A stretch of DNA of 64,000 bases from Paraflavitalea soli (GTDB lineage: Bacteria; Bacteroidota; Bacteroidia; Chitinophagales; Chitinophagaceae). Position 1 is the first letter of the stretch. The number at the start of each line of letters is the position of its first letter. The stretch lies in assembly GCF_003555545.1 (NCBI RefSeq), contig NZ_CP032157.1, positions 3,476,546-3,540,545 of the forward strand. Direction: 5' to 3'. Positions 47,258-55,626 of the stretch are shown here, piece by piece. A program made the translations under genes and the position numbers. The notes under the pieces are model-generated. The model did not search any database, was not told the origin of the DNA, and was given only the letters and a program-made list of their open reading frames with translations.

Positions 47258-47310
47258 GTGTTTTTTTGCATTCTATATTCTGTATTCTAGATTCTCTATT
47301 CTTGTCTTCT

Positions 47311-48882
47311 TTAAAATCCTTGTCTTCCTTGTCCTGCAGCCGTTGGCGCTTTGCGCGGCAATTTCTCATCGCGCTGGGCGGCGTTGTATACAAAGGAAGC
47401 GATAATGGTAGCGGCCTGCTTCAGGTCGTCGGCCTGCAGGTGATCATAAGAATCCATATTGGTATGGTGGGTACGGGTATTGTACTCAATCTCATCCTGG
47501 ATGAACTGGAATCCGGCCAGGCCAATGCCATCAAATGACAGGTGATCGGTGCCGCCTGTATTTTGCAGGGTAACGGTGGTAGCGCCCAGGTCGTTAAAGG
47601 GTTTGAGCCACTGTGCAAAAATGGGCTTCACACCTTCATTGCCTTGTGTATAAATACCCCTGATCTTACCCGTGCCATTGTCGAGGTTGAAGTAAGCAGC
47701 CACTTTATCACCAGCGGCATTGAAACGGCGGGTAGTAGTGTCGGTAAAGTGATTGCGTACATAATTGCGGGAACCATGTAGGCCCTGCTCTTCCCCACCC
47801 CACAATGCGATGCGGATGGTACGGCGTGGTTTTATATTCAACGCTTTCAGGATACGGATGGCTTCCATCATCACGGCACAACCGGCCGCATTGTCGGTAG
47901 CGCCTACTGATCCATGCCAGGAATCGAGGTGGCCGCCCAGCATCACGAGTTCATCTTTCAGTGCAGGATCAGTGCCCTTGATCTCGGCTACTACATTGTA
48001 TCCTTTCAGGTCATTGGTATAGAACTTTGATCTTACGTCTACATCAACCTTCACGGGTATATTCGCAGTAACCAGTCTTTGCAGGGACATATAATCTTCA
48101 TAGGCCAGCATGATATCGAGAAAGTTCTCGGGGGCTGATCCTATGTAAGCGCCACCGCCTTGTACAAATAAAGTACCATCACGGCCACGTGGACTGGTGC
48201 TCAATAAGGCTACTGCCCCTTCGGCTTTGGCCATTTCCCTGATCCTGGCCTGCAGGGCCTGGGCTGCGCCAAACCCGCCACGGGGGCCTCCGGGACCACC
48301 TGGTCCGCGGGGAGCCGGTGCGCTCTTTGGATCGTAGGCGGCCATCTTGCTCAGCTCTTCCTCTGTGCGGCGGCTGCCATCGGCAGTATAAGTTGGTTTC
48401 AATGTATCTGTACGGGGCAACAGGATGAGTTTGCCTTTCAGTTTGCCTTTATAGGTCAGCAATTCAATGGAATCTTTGGCATTTAAGATGATCACTTCTG
48501 CGCTCTTTAATCCTTTGGTACTGGAGGTCCAGGTTTTAGGGAACGCGATCAGGGGCCTGTAGTAAGGTGCGGTCATGGCCACATAAGATTTTTCCAGTTC
48601 CCAGCCTTTGCCCCATTCGCCCCAGGATTCCAGTTGGGCGCCTTCTGCTCCAAATTTAGTCAGTTCGTTCTTAGCCCAATTGGCGGCACGTAAATAGCCG
48701 GGGGAATTGTTGAGCCGGGGGCCGCTTACTTCGGTGAGGTAAAATACAATGTCCATCACTTTGGAATTGTTCAGGCCCTCGGCACGGATCTTTTGTACGA
48801 TGGCGTCATCCAGTTTTTCTTCCTGGGCTGTGGCCACACAAACGGCCAATACAGCAGCACAGGTGAATAGCAGTTTTCTCAT
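47311..48882 (-). CDS. M28 family zinc metallopeptidase (carboxypeptidase Q-like)
   Basis: A 523-residue exported peptidase (signal ends VCVATAQ). A PA-type insert is followed by the M28 core. Metal ligands and catalytic residues sit in GGHLDSWH, GATDNAAG, WGGEEQGL, NLDNGTG and THHTNMDSYD. A Gly/Pro/Arg-rich loop (APRGPGGPGGPRGG) interrupts the PA domain. The family trims peptides or dipeptides outside the cytoplasm. It is monocistronic. Confidence 0.93.
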   Translation of the reverse strand: MRKLLFTCAAVLAVCVATAQEEKLDDAIVQKIRAEGLNNSKVMDIVFYLTEVSGPRLNNSPGYLRAANWAKNELTKFGAEGAQLESWGEWGKGWELEKSYVAMTAPYYRPLIAFPKTWTSSTKGLKSAEVIILNAKDSIELLTYKGKLKGKLILLPRTDTLKPTYTADGSRRTEEELSKMAAYDPKSAPAPRGPGGPGGPRGGFGAAQALQARIREMAKAEGAVALLSTSPRGRDGTLFVQGGGAYIGSAPENFLDIMLAYEDYMSLQRLVTANIPVKVDVDVRSKFYTNDLKGYNVVAEIKGTDPALKDELVMLGGHLDSWHGSVGATDNAAGCAVMMEAIRILKALNIKPRRTIRIALWGGEEQGLHGSRNYVRNHFTDTTTRRFNAAGDKVAAYFNLDNGTGKIRGIYTQGNEGVKPIFAQWLKPFNDLGATTVTLQNTGGTDHLSFDGIGLAGFQFIQDEIEYNTRTHHTNMDSYDHLQADDLKQAATIIASFVYNAAQRDEKLPRKAPTAAGQGRQGF

Positions 48883-49123
48883 GAGCGATAAATTTATTGG
48901 TTGGACGGGAAAACTATGGCTTTCCTGCTATAAAGTGAAGGGGTAACAAGACAATTTGTTCAAATAGAGGATGGGCGGCAAGGGAAGGCAGGCCAGGCTA
49001 ACTGTCCGGTAAGGCTTTAATCCCGTTCACTACATCAAAGTAAAACCGGAAGAAGAAGCGTTTTTAATATGCACGAAATCTAAACAAATGTGATACACGT
49101 TAGTAGGATACAAAGCTGAAGCC

Positions 49124-49582
49124 ATGAACTATGAAAGGTATGAGAATATTATAGCTTCGCCTGATAAATTGGAATTCCAATTTGTTAGCGAAGGGCCGAA
49201 AGGAAAAGTCACCAAAATGATCCAATTTACACAAACATTGAACGAAAATATTTATAATCTCGCATTCGGAAATTTAAGGAATGACGGCTCTGTTGATGAT
49301 GAAACAACCAACGATAATGGAGATCGGAATAAGATATTAGCAACTGTTGCCGGAACTGTTTATGAATTTAGTGCTGGATATCCTGAGAGATTCATCTTCT
49401 TTTGTGGAACTACACCACAAAGGACCAGGCTTTATCGAATGGCCCTGACAATCAATATGGAAGCATTAAAGAATGATTTTCATATTTATGGAGTTCTCAG
49501 GGGAATGGACACATTTGAAAGAGTAGCTTTTCGTAAAGGTGTAGATTATTTCGGGTTTATGGTTAAAAGAAAAAAGACGTAA
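49124..49582 (+). CDS. DUF6934-like protein, unknown function
   Basis: A 152-residue soluble protein that resembles the Bacteroidota DUF6934 family as I recall it: an opening MNYERYE, then FVSEGPKGKVTKMIQF, NLAFGNL, NGDRNKILATVAGTVYEF and RTRLYRMALTIN. It has no signal and no catalytic motif I can name. Ten bases downstream starts a 49-residue basic protein on the same strand, so the two form a small operon closed by a terminator. Confidence 0.7.
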   Translation: MNYERYENIIASPDKLEFQFVSEGPKGKVTKMIQFTQTLNENIYNLAFGNLRNDGSVDDETTNDNGDRNKILATVAGTVYEFSAGYPERFIFFCGTTPQRTRLYRMALTINMEALKNDFHIYGVLRGMDTFERVAFRKGVDYFGFMVKRKKT

Positions 49583-49592
49583 CTTTGAGCTT

Positions 49593-49742
49593 ATGAAAAA
49601 GACCGGAAAAATGAAAGGAGCCGAGGCAATTGGTGTGAAAGTGAAAGTATCCAAATCACTGGAAAAGCTTTCAGGCAAGGTCTTATTCCCCGAAAAACTG
49701 GAAAAGGCCAATAAAATAATCGGCAAGCTTAAAATGAATTGA
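49593..49742 (+). CDS. Tiny basic protein (49 residues) paired with the DUF6934-like gene
   Basis: It reads MKKTGKMKGAEAIGVKVKVS, then a helix-prone stretch with LEKLSGKVLFPEKLEKANKI, ending KLKMN. It has eighteen Lys residues and only a few acidic ones. It starts 10 bp after the DUF6934-like stop and ends 23 bp before a rho-independent terminator, which argues for a real gene despite its size. The small-plus-larger layout recalls toxin-antitoxin pairs, but no family supports that. Confidence 0.55.
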   Translation: MKKTGKMKGAEAIGVKVKVSKSLEKLSGKVLFPEKLEKANKIIGKLKMN

Positions 49743-49765
49743 TCACTATATGTAAAATAACCATT

Positions 49766-49789
49766 TGCCACCCTACAGGTGGCATTTTT
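49766..49789 (+). terminator. Rho-independent terminator of the DUF6934 unit
   Basis: TGCCACC (49766-49772) pairs with GGTGGCA (49778-49784), loop of five, followed by five T. Confidence 0.85.
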
Positions 49790-49829
49790 ATTTACGAAAT
49801 ATCTTACGCACAATTGATAGCTTTATCCC

Positions 49830-50765
49830 ATGAACCTCAAGCAATTCAAGCCACTGCACTGGATATATAATCTGCTACACTATAAGGCGCTGCAACACAA
49901 CAAAGCGGCTTATAGCAAGTATGGTATTCACAAGCCGCTCATGGCATCTATTTCAAGCAAGGACTTTCCCGATAAGGAATCACGCGCCTGGCTGGACACG
50001 GGCGATTCAGCCGTACTGGCTCTGCAGAAAGAGGGCTTCCGTCAATTTCAGCCCGCCGTGCAGCAAAAAATAAAGGACTGGAGTGCCAATGGCTACCTCA
50101 TACTGGAGCAGTTGATCGATACGGCTACCTGCGATGCGGTGAACCGGGAGATTGACCAGCTACAGGAGAAAGGTAAGCTGTCGTTTACTTATGGCAATAA
50201 GCTCATGTTTGCCAATAAGAAATCACCACTCATCAAAGGCATTACCCTCAGCCCTGCCCTTACTACCCTTCTGCAGTTTTTGCTGGACAAGGAAGTGGTT
50301 CCCTTTCAAACCATCAACTTCATACAAGGCAGTGGTCAGCGGGCGCATTCTGACAGCATCCATATGACGACCTATCCGCTGGGCTACCTCATTGCAGTGT
50401 GGATAGCGCTGGAAGATGTGACACCTGATAATGGTCCGTTGTTCTATTATCCCGGCAGCCATAAATTACCCTACCTGCTCAACAATGATTTTAATGAAGG
50501 TTCTACGCCGCTGAGGCTGGGTAAGAAAGACTATCCTGATTATGAAGATATGCTGGAGGAACTGGTAGCTACCCAACACTATACCAGGAAGGAGTTCCTG
50601 GCTAAAAAGGGGGATGTACTGATCTGGCATGCCAACCTGGTACATGGCGGAGCGCCCATCCTCAATAAAACGCTAACACGCAAAAGCATGGTGATCCACT
50701 ACTATGCAAAAGACGTGATCAAGTACCACGAGATCACAGAAAGGCCTTCGCTGCTGGAAGAGTAG
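49830..50765 (+). CDS. Phytanoyl-CoA dioxygenase (PhyH) family protein
   Basis: A 311-residue Fe(II)/2-oxoglutarate oxygenase of the PhyH group. The iron ligands are visible as HSD in QRAHSDSIHM and the distal His in LVHGGAPI; an Arg in LTRKSMVIHYY fits the 2-oxoglutarate site. PDNGPLFYYPGSHKLPY is the family signature. The substrate is unknown and the neighbours give no hint. Confidence 0.88.
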   Translation: MNLKQFKPLHWIYNLLHYKALQHNKAAYSKYGIHKPLMASISSKDFPDKESRAWLDTGDSAVLALQKEGFRQFQPAVQQKIKDWSANGYLILEQLIDTATCDAVNREIDQLQEKGKLSFTYGNKLMFANKKSPLIKGITLSPALTTLLQFLLDKEVVPFQTINFIQGSGQRAHSDSIHMTTYPLGYLIAVWIALEDVTPDNGPLFYYPGSHKLPYLLNNDFNEGSTPLRLGKKDYPDYEDMLEELVATQHYTRKEFLAKKGDVLIWHANLVHGGAPILNKTLTRKSMVIHYYAKDVIKYHEITERPSLLEE

Positions 50766-51288
50766 TCTGAAAGAGGAAAGTCCGGAGGAGGAGATGGCAG
50801 AAAGAGGCGCTTATTTCCGGGAACAACTTTTGGCAAAGGCCGGCCTTTTTGGTAAATTACAGGAACGAGCTTTTAACCGCTTATTTTATGTATTGGAAGC
50901 ACCACTTTAAAGCATTCATTTCGATCAAACCCGCCCGGGTGGCTGATCTGCCAATCGAAAACAATACAAACCCGCGCTCTGTCTGCATTTGACCATCGCT
51001 CGCTTACTACTACTTTACCTCTTCGTTACTTCTCCGTTACTATTACCTTACCTCAAATATTGGTGTGCTCAGGAATATCCCAGGGACTGATACGGGACTA
51101 CCCGGGGGAATCCAGATGAGCCTACAGGGTATCATGGTATTTTCGCTTTCTATCCTCCTTCAACAGCCATTCTCAAAAAACGCCATTCCGCAGGACATAA
51201 CAGGACATTTTAGGACAAAACCGGACATTTACGACACAACGGACCTGGCATGTTTATGAGTAGTTGTAAATTAGTGTAAAACACTTTT
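50766..51288. other. 523-bp spacer with several repeat tracts
   Basis: It contains GAAAGTCCGGA (50776-50786), also found before the ABC-F gene. A palindrome AAAGGCCGGCCTTT followed by TT (50835-50850) may act as a weak terminator. A CGTTACTTCTCCGTTACTATTACC word tract lies at about 51004-51053, and five GGAC-type repeats at 10-bp spacing fall at 51191-51240. A 38-codon frame at 50794-50910 has a purine-rich leader but no other support. Confidence 0.5.
51191..51240 (+). promoter_or_regulatory. Five 10-bp phased GGACA-type direct repeats
   Basis: Each successive 10-mer carries the word at the same offset: CAGGACATAA, CAGGACATTT, TAGGACAAAA, CCGGACATTT, ACGACACAAC. The array lies about 50-100 bp before the start of the orphan gene at 51289. 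Spacing of one helical turn would place the same bases on one face of DNA, as at a cooperative binding site. This is inference. Confidence 0.5.
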
Positions 51289-52311
51289 ATGGCTAAAGTA
51301 ATATCACTCTTTGAACTCAGTGGCTCCGTAGGTGATGCCACTTTTTGTAAAAATGATTTTGGGGTGCATATGAAGATGAAGGGCGGGCCTACAGCCTGGC
51401 AGGTGAAAAACCTGGATAGGTTTGCCCGTACCCGTCACAATGCGGCGGAGTGGAAGCGCATCACGGCAGCCTCCAAGCTGGCACGAAACGCTATCAGCAG
51501 CCTGCTTCCTTCGGTAAAAAACATGGGACTTAGCAGTCGTATGAATGGTCAGTTTTTTTCGATACTCAGGTCGGACCAGCTACATGATTGGGGTGAGCGG
51601 GTGGTCAGTTCGGGTGATCTCTCGACATTAACAGACTTCGAATTTAACGGCAAGCTGTCGTTGGATGATGCGCTGCCGGTGAATCCTGCGCATTGTTATT
51701 CGATAGCTGCCGGGAAGGTGGTGGTGAATATCCCGGCTTTCCGCCTGCGCAAGAAAAAAGGTTTACCTGAGACAGCCACTCATTACCGGATGGTATCGGG
51801 AGTGGTATGGATAGATTTTGAGAAGAAAAAGTACAGATTGGACAAGGAAGTGGGTGAGCTTCAAGCGATGGGAAGAGCAGCAGGAACTGCCTTTAACGTA
51901 GAACAAGTGATACCGGCTGCTACTGAACAAGGCTGTTTCTGGCTGTTGGGGATCGAGTTTTATACAATGGTGAATGAGCAACCGAAACTGGTAAAAGGCG
52001 GGGCATTGCGTATCATGGAATGGATTGGGAAAACCTCTCCTGCTGAGTATGCCGGAGTGGCTCCGGAAGTTGTTGAGGAGGGCCTGCCGGAGAAAAGTTT
52101 GCACACAGATACCCTTTCAGCAATGGTTGAAGAATTGGATACAGTGGCGTCGGTAGAAATGGATGTGAAGACAGTTGACACAACAGCCTTGGTTTTGGAA
52201 GCATTTTGGGAGGCGGTTGATGCGGGTGGGGAATTTGAACGTTCTGTGCGTGTGTTACTTCCTGTGAAGAAATGCCTCACATGTAGTCTTCCTGTCGCCA
52301 CTAAAACTTAA
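51289..52311 (+). CDS. Orphan Bacteroidota protein of unknown function
   Basis: A 340-residue protein. Its first 60 residues (SGSVGDATFCKNDFG, KGGPTAWQV, FARTRHNAAEWKRI) recall a recurrent Bacteroidota family whose members open with a GxxGDxTFY strand pair, then a KGG turn and an FxRTRxNxxE motif. That family has no known function that I can cite. The middle is beta-rich and the last 90 residues are acidic. There is no signal peptide. It is preceded by the phased repeats and converges on the TonB-dependent receptor gene with an 11-bp overlap. Confidence 0.65.
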   Translation: MAKVISLFELSGSVGDATFCKNDFGVHMKMKGGPTAWQVKNLDRFARTRHNAAEWKRITAASKLARNAISSLLPSVKNMGLSSRMNGQFFSILRSDQLHDWGERVVSSGDLSTLTDFEFNGKLSLDDALPVNPAHCYSIAAGKVVVNIPAFRLRKKKGLPETATHYRMVSGVVWIDFEKKKYRLDKEVGELQAMGRAAGTAFNVEQVIPAATEQGCFWLLGIEFYTMVNEQPKLVKGGALRIMEWIGKTSPAEYAGVAPEVVEEGLPEKSLHTDTLSAMVEELDTVASVEMDVKTVDTTALVLEAFWEAVDAGGEFERSVRVLLPVKKCLTCSLPVATKT

Positions 52312-54652
52312 AATTCCATGTCACCGCAGGAATAATGGGAAAGAGCGACACCTGCCGGGCTTCCACTTTCAGCGTGCCGTCATAAGGGCTGCCGGTTTGG
52401 TCGAAGTAAATAAAATAGGGATTGAGGCGGCTGTACATATTGTAAATACTGAATACCCAGTTCTGCTGCCAACGCTGACCGGCCTTCTGCCGGGGCGTGA
52501 GGGTTACGGATATATCAGCCCGGTGATAGGACTCCAGGCGGTATTGATTCACTTTACTGTACTCCTGGGTAAGTACGCCGCCAATGACATAAAACCTTTC
52601 GGGCAAGGTAGTGGCATTACCTGTACCATACACAAAGAGACCAGAGATCTTCCATTTCTTATTAATCTCATACATGGCTACCACGGACATATCATGGCGA
52701 CGATCATACTTGGCCGGGTATTTCTCCCCACCATTGATGGCATCAAACTTGCGCCAGGTCCAGGATAAGGTATAACCGATCCAGCCGGTGAGTCTGCCTT
52801 TTACTTTGTTCACAAAAAGCTCCGTACCATAACTCCAGCCCTTGCCAAATACAAATTCCTCCTCAGGGTCTTTCAGGGAAGGGGTATATCCTTCGCGGTA
52901 CTCTATCTGGTTGTCCATCGTTTTGTAATACAGCTCCAGGGAGGTCTCATACGTATTGTCGCGGAAGTTCTTAAAAAGACCAGCCGCATACAACCAGCTG
53001 ATCTGTGGCTTCACGCGGTAGGTACTGGGCACCCACAGATCGGTCGGCAAGGTTGATCCGGCATTGCTTACGAGGTGGATGTATTGGTTGTTGCGGGTAA
53101 CTGCGGCTTTGAGGGAAGTCTCCTCATCCAGGATGTAGCGGAAGGTAAAACGGGGTTCCCAGGCACCATAGGTCTTTACGCGGCTGCCCCGGCCGAATAC
53201 GGTACTATCGAGCTTATTGCCATTTTCATCGCGGTCAAATATCTTATAAGGGCCCACCTGGGTGAAGCTGCTGTAGCGCAGGCCCGCGTGTATCTTTATT
53301 TTGCGGCTCAGCTCCCAATCGTCCTGTACATACAGGCCGGATTCGAGTGCATACTTTTTACTTTCATTATTGGGTTCAAAGGTGGTAGACCCCTGGTTGC
53401 CGCTCAATACATTGGGTGTGAAAGTGTGATAGGTATAGAGTGCGCCAAACCGAAGTTTGTGGCGCGGATCGGGATAATAATCAATATCTATTTTCCCATT
53501 GAGATCGCGGATGCCGGAAGATAACTTGATGGTAAAATCGTTTTGGGAAGCGCCAAAGGAAAAACCATAATCATTGTACACAAAAGTTGTATTGGCAAAG
53601 AGTTTCCTGTTGAACACATGATTCCAACGCAGGGTGGCGGTGGAATTGCCCCAGGGTATCCTGGCGTTGAAAGAGCGCTTCGCATTGCGGAAATCAAATA
53701 CATCCCTGCCAAAATAACCGCTGAGGTAGAGGCGGTCTTTTTCGGAGAACTTATAATTGACCTTCATATTGAGATCATAGAAATAATAACCTGATCCATA
53801 AAAGGAATTGTCCTTCCTGATAAAAGGTTTTATCAGCATATCGATATAGGTCCTGCGGGCAGAGATGATGAAGGAAGCTTTGTCTTTTTTGATAGGCCCC
53901 TGCACTGATAAGCGGGAGGCAATGGCCCCGATGCCTCCTTCTACTTCCATCTTTTTCATATTGCCTTCTTTCATGGCAATATCGAGTACGGAAGACAAAC
54001 GACCACCGTACTGAGCAGGCATACCTCCCTTGATCAGGGAGATATTCTTAATAGCATCGGCATTGAAGATGGAGAAAAAGCCAAAGAGGTGACCGGTATT
54101 GTACACAATGGCATCATCGAGCAGGATGAGATTTTGATCGGGTCCCCCACCCCGCACATACAAACCGGTATTGCCTTCACCGGCATTGCGTACACCGGGC
54201 ATCAACTGCAATGTTTTGAGCAGGTCTACCTCACCCAGTAATACAGGCACGGCCTTTACCTGGTTCATAGAAAGATCGATCTTGCCCATCTGGGCCTGCT
54301 GCACATTGCCATCGCGGCGACGGGAGGAGACGACGACTTCCTCCAACAGGGAACGCTGTACCAGCTGGAAGTTGAGAACGATATTCCTGTCGAGGGACAG
54401 GGTCAGCTGCAAAGGCTGGTAGCCTGCAAAGGAAATGTAGAAGGTGTAGGAAGCTTCGGGTAAAGTAATTGAATAAAAGCCGTACTGGTTGCTGCTGATG
54501 CTTTTGCCCTGGCCATTCACCGCAATGGTGGCGCCGATGAGGGATTCACCGGACAAGGAATCTCTGACATACCCACTGAGGGTATATCTGGGCTGCGCGA
54601 GGGCAGGAAAAACGAACAGCAGGATAAGTATGGTTGTGGCGCAGTGCTTCAT
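52301..54652 (-). CDS. TonB-dependent receptor with carboxypeptidase-regulatory-like domain
   Basis: A 783-residue outer-membrane receptor from the ATG at 54652 (MKHCATTILILLFVFPALAQ); an ATG at 54772 would overlap the upstream gene and hide the signal. A regulatory-like beta domain (about 22-100) precedes the plug (GVRNAGEGNTGLYVRGGGPDQNLILLDD) and a barrel ending FPIIPAVTWNFKF. It is shorter than SusC and has no SusD partner, which points to a metal chelate, vitamin or peptide rather than a glycan. Upstream on the same strand is a DUF3347 gene, 77 bp away. Confidence 0.9.
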   Translation of the reverse strand: MKHCATTILILLFVFPALAQPRYTLSGYVRDSLSGESLIGATIAVNGQGKSISSNQYGFYSITLPEASYTFYISFAGYQPLQLTLSLDRNIVLNFQLVQRSLLEEVVVSSRRRDGNVQQAQMGKIDLSMNQVKAVPVLLGEVDLLKTLQLMPGVRNAGEGNTGLYVRGGGPDQNLILLDDAIVYNTGHLFGFFSIFNADAIKNISLIKGGMPAQYGGRLSSVLDIAMKEGNMKKMEVEGGIGAIASRLSVQGPIKKDKASFIISARRTYIDMLIKPFIRKDNSFYGSGYYFYDLNMKVNYKFSEKDRLYLSGYFGRDVFDFRNAKRSFNARIPWGNSTATLRWNHVFNRKLFANTTFVYNDYGFSFGASQNDFTIKLSSGIRDLNGKIDIDYYPDPRHKLRFGALYTYHTFTPNVLSGNQGSTTFEPNNESKKYALESGLYVQDDWELSRKIKIHAGLRYSSFTQVGPYKIFDRDENGNKLDSTVFGRGSRVKTYGAWEPRFTFRYILDEETSLKAAVTRNNQYIHLVSNAGSTLPTDLWVPSTYRVKPQISWLYAAGLFKNFRDNTYETSLELYYKTMDNQIEYREGYTPSLKDPEEEFVFGKGWSYGTELFVNKVKGRLTGWIGYTLSWTWRKFDAINGGEKYPAKYDRRHDMSVVAMYEINKKWKISGLFVYGTGNATTLPERFYVIGGVLTQEYSKVNQYRLESYHRADISVTLTPRQKAGQRWQQNWVFSIYNMYSRLNPYFIYFDQTGSPYDGTLKVEARQVSLFPIIPAVTWNFKF

Positions 54653-54729
54653 TGTAGATCCCGGCCATAAAGGTGAGCCGCTCTCCAGTGCTGCGTAAGC
54701 CGGGCTACAGAGCGACCCACCTTTGAATT

Positions 54730-55323
54730 TTATTTCCTGGAATAATCCAACGAGTCTTCCGACGTTCCGCAATGGAGCATGTCATTACCAAAATAAGGAT
54801 TCATAATGGTAGAATCATTGCTCATCCAATAAGCGCCTTTGTCGTTGAAAGCCATGGGGCAATATTGCCAGTACACTTTCTGACCACTGTATTTCACGGT
54901 GCGGGTGAGGCTCCAGATGGCATCGGCAATCATTTCAAATTGCTTGCGTTTGTCATCCAGGGTCTTGCTATCGGCCAGTACTTTGGCGGTGGTGCTGATA
55001 TTGGCAGTGTAACTTTTAGCGGTCTCTTTGATCATGCCGGTGGAATCGCCCTGTATTTCATTGATTTTCAATGCATCAGAGGCTTTTAGCAGGTTGCCCG
55101 CGGCGGCAGAAGCCTTCGCTGTATCACTGGCCACCAAGGCGTCTTTTATAGCATAATAGGCATTTAATAATTCGGCATATGACTGATTGAAAGGGCCTGT
55201 ATTTTCAGCCAGGGCCACCGGTTTTTGTTTTTCGCGGGGTGTTTCGTCTTTGCCAGCCAATAATTTCCAGGCAATCAATCCTACCACAGCCAGCAACAAC
55301 ACGCCTATGATCAACTTTTTCAT
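54730..55323 (-). CDS. DUF3347 domain protein, membrane-anchored
   Basis: A 197-residue protein from the ATG at 55323 (MKKLIIGVLLLAVVGLIAWKLLAG), with one N-terminal membrane helix. The DUF3347 domain follows, with helices around QSYAELLNAYYAIKDALVASD and the conserved end YWQYCPMAFNDKGAYWMS, then NPYFGNDMLHCG. The Cys and Met residues suggest metal binding; DUF3347 occurs in CusB-like copper efflux proteins. It may work with the TonB-dependent receptor downstream. A -7 element lies 77 bp upstream. Confidence 0.85.
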   Translation of the reverse strand: MKKLIIGVLLLAVVGLIAWKLLAGKDETPREKQKPVALAENTGPFNQSYAELLNAYYAIKDALVASDTAKASAAAGNLLKASDALKINEIQGDSTGMIKETAKSYTANISTTAKVLADSKTLDDKRKQFEMIADAIWSLTRTVKYSGQKVYWQYCPMAFNDKGAYWMSNDSTIMNPYFGNDMLHCGTSEDSLDYSRK

Positions 55324-55399
55324 TAGAGTAGTTTTATAGTAAATTCCTTGTTTATCAGGGCCCAATGACAGTTTCGGACCACGGGGTTGAAAGTTTTGG

Positions 55400-55407
55400 C
55401 AAAGTTA
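55400..55407 (-). promoter_or_regulatory. Bacteroidota -7 promoter element for the DUF3347 gene
   Basis: TAACTTTG on the minus strand matches TAnnTTTG, 77 bp before the start at 55323. Confidence 0.55.
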
Positions 55408-55492
55408 AAAGATTTAACCTATTCCTGGTCCCGGAATCGCAATTTCAGGGCCCCGATTTGAGTGATAATGCGTAACTTGCGGGGTTTCTGAG

Positions 55493-55600
55493 AAGTCGGA
55501 AAGCAAGACCGGAAGTTGGTAAGACGGAAAGTCCGGAAGAAAAACGGATGAGCTGTTGTTTTACTTACCGACTTTCGGACTTTACAGACTTACGGACTAT
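55493..55600. repeat. Word-like repeat tract upstream of the ABC-F gene
   Basis: A tract of GTCGGAAAG, GACCGGAAG, GACGGAAAGTCCGGAAG words is followed, after about 30 bp, by roughly complementary ACCGACTTTCGGACTTTAC and ACTTACGGAC. Together they can form an imperfect long hairpin. The 11-mer GAAAGTCCGGA recurs at 50776-50786. Confidence 0.55.
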
Positions 55601-55626
55601 TAAAGGCATTAGAAATAATACAATAT

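Noticed and set aside
50794-50910. A 38-codon frame with a GGAGGAG leader after the PhyH gene
   Set aside because: The leader belongs to a repeat word also found before the ABC-F gene, and nothing else supports translation.
51191-51240. A CRISPR array
   Set aside because: The repeats are only 10 bp apart with no unique spacers, and no cas genes are present.
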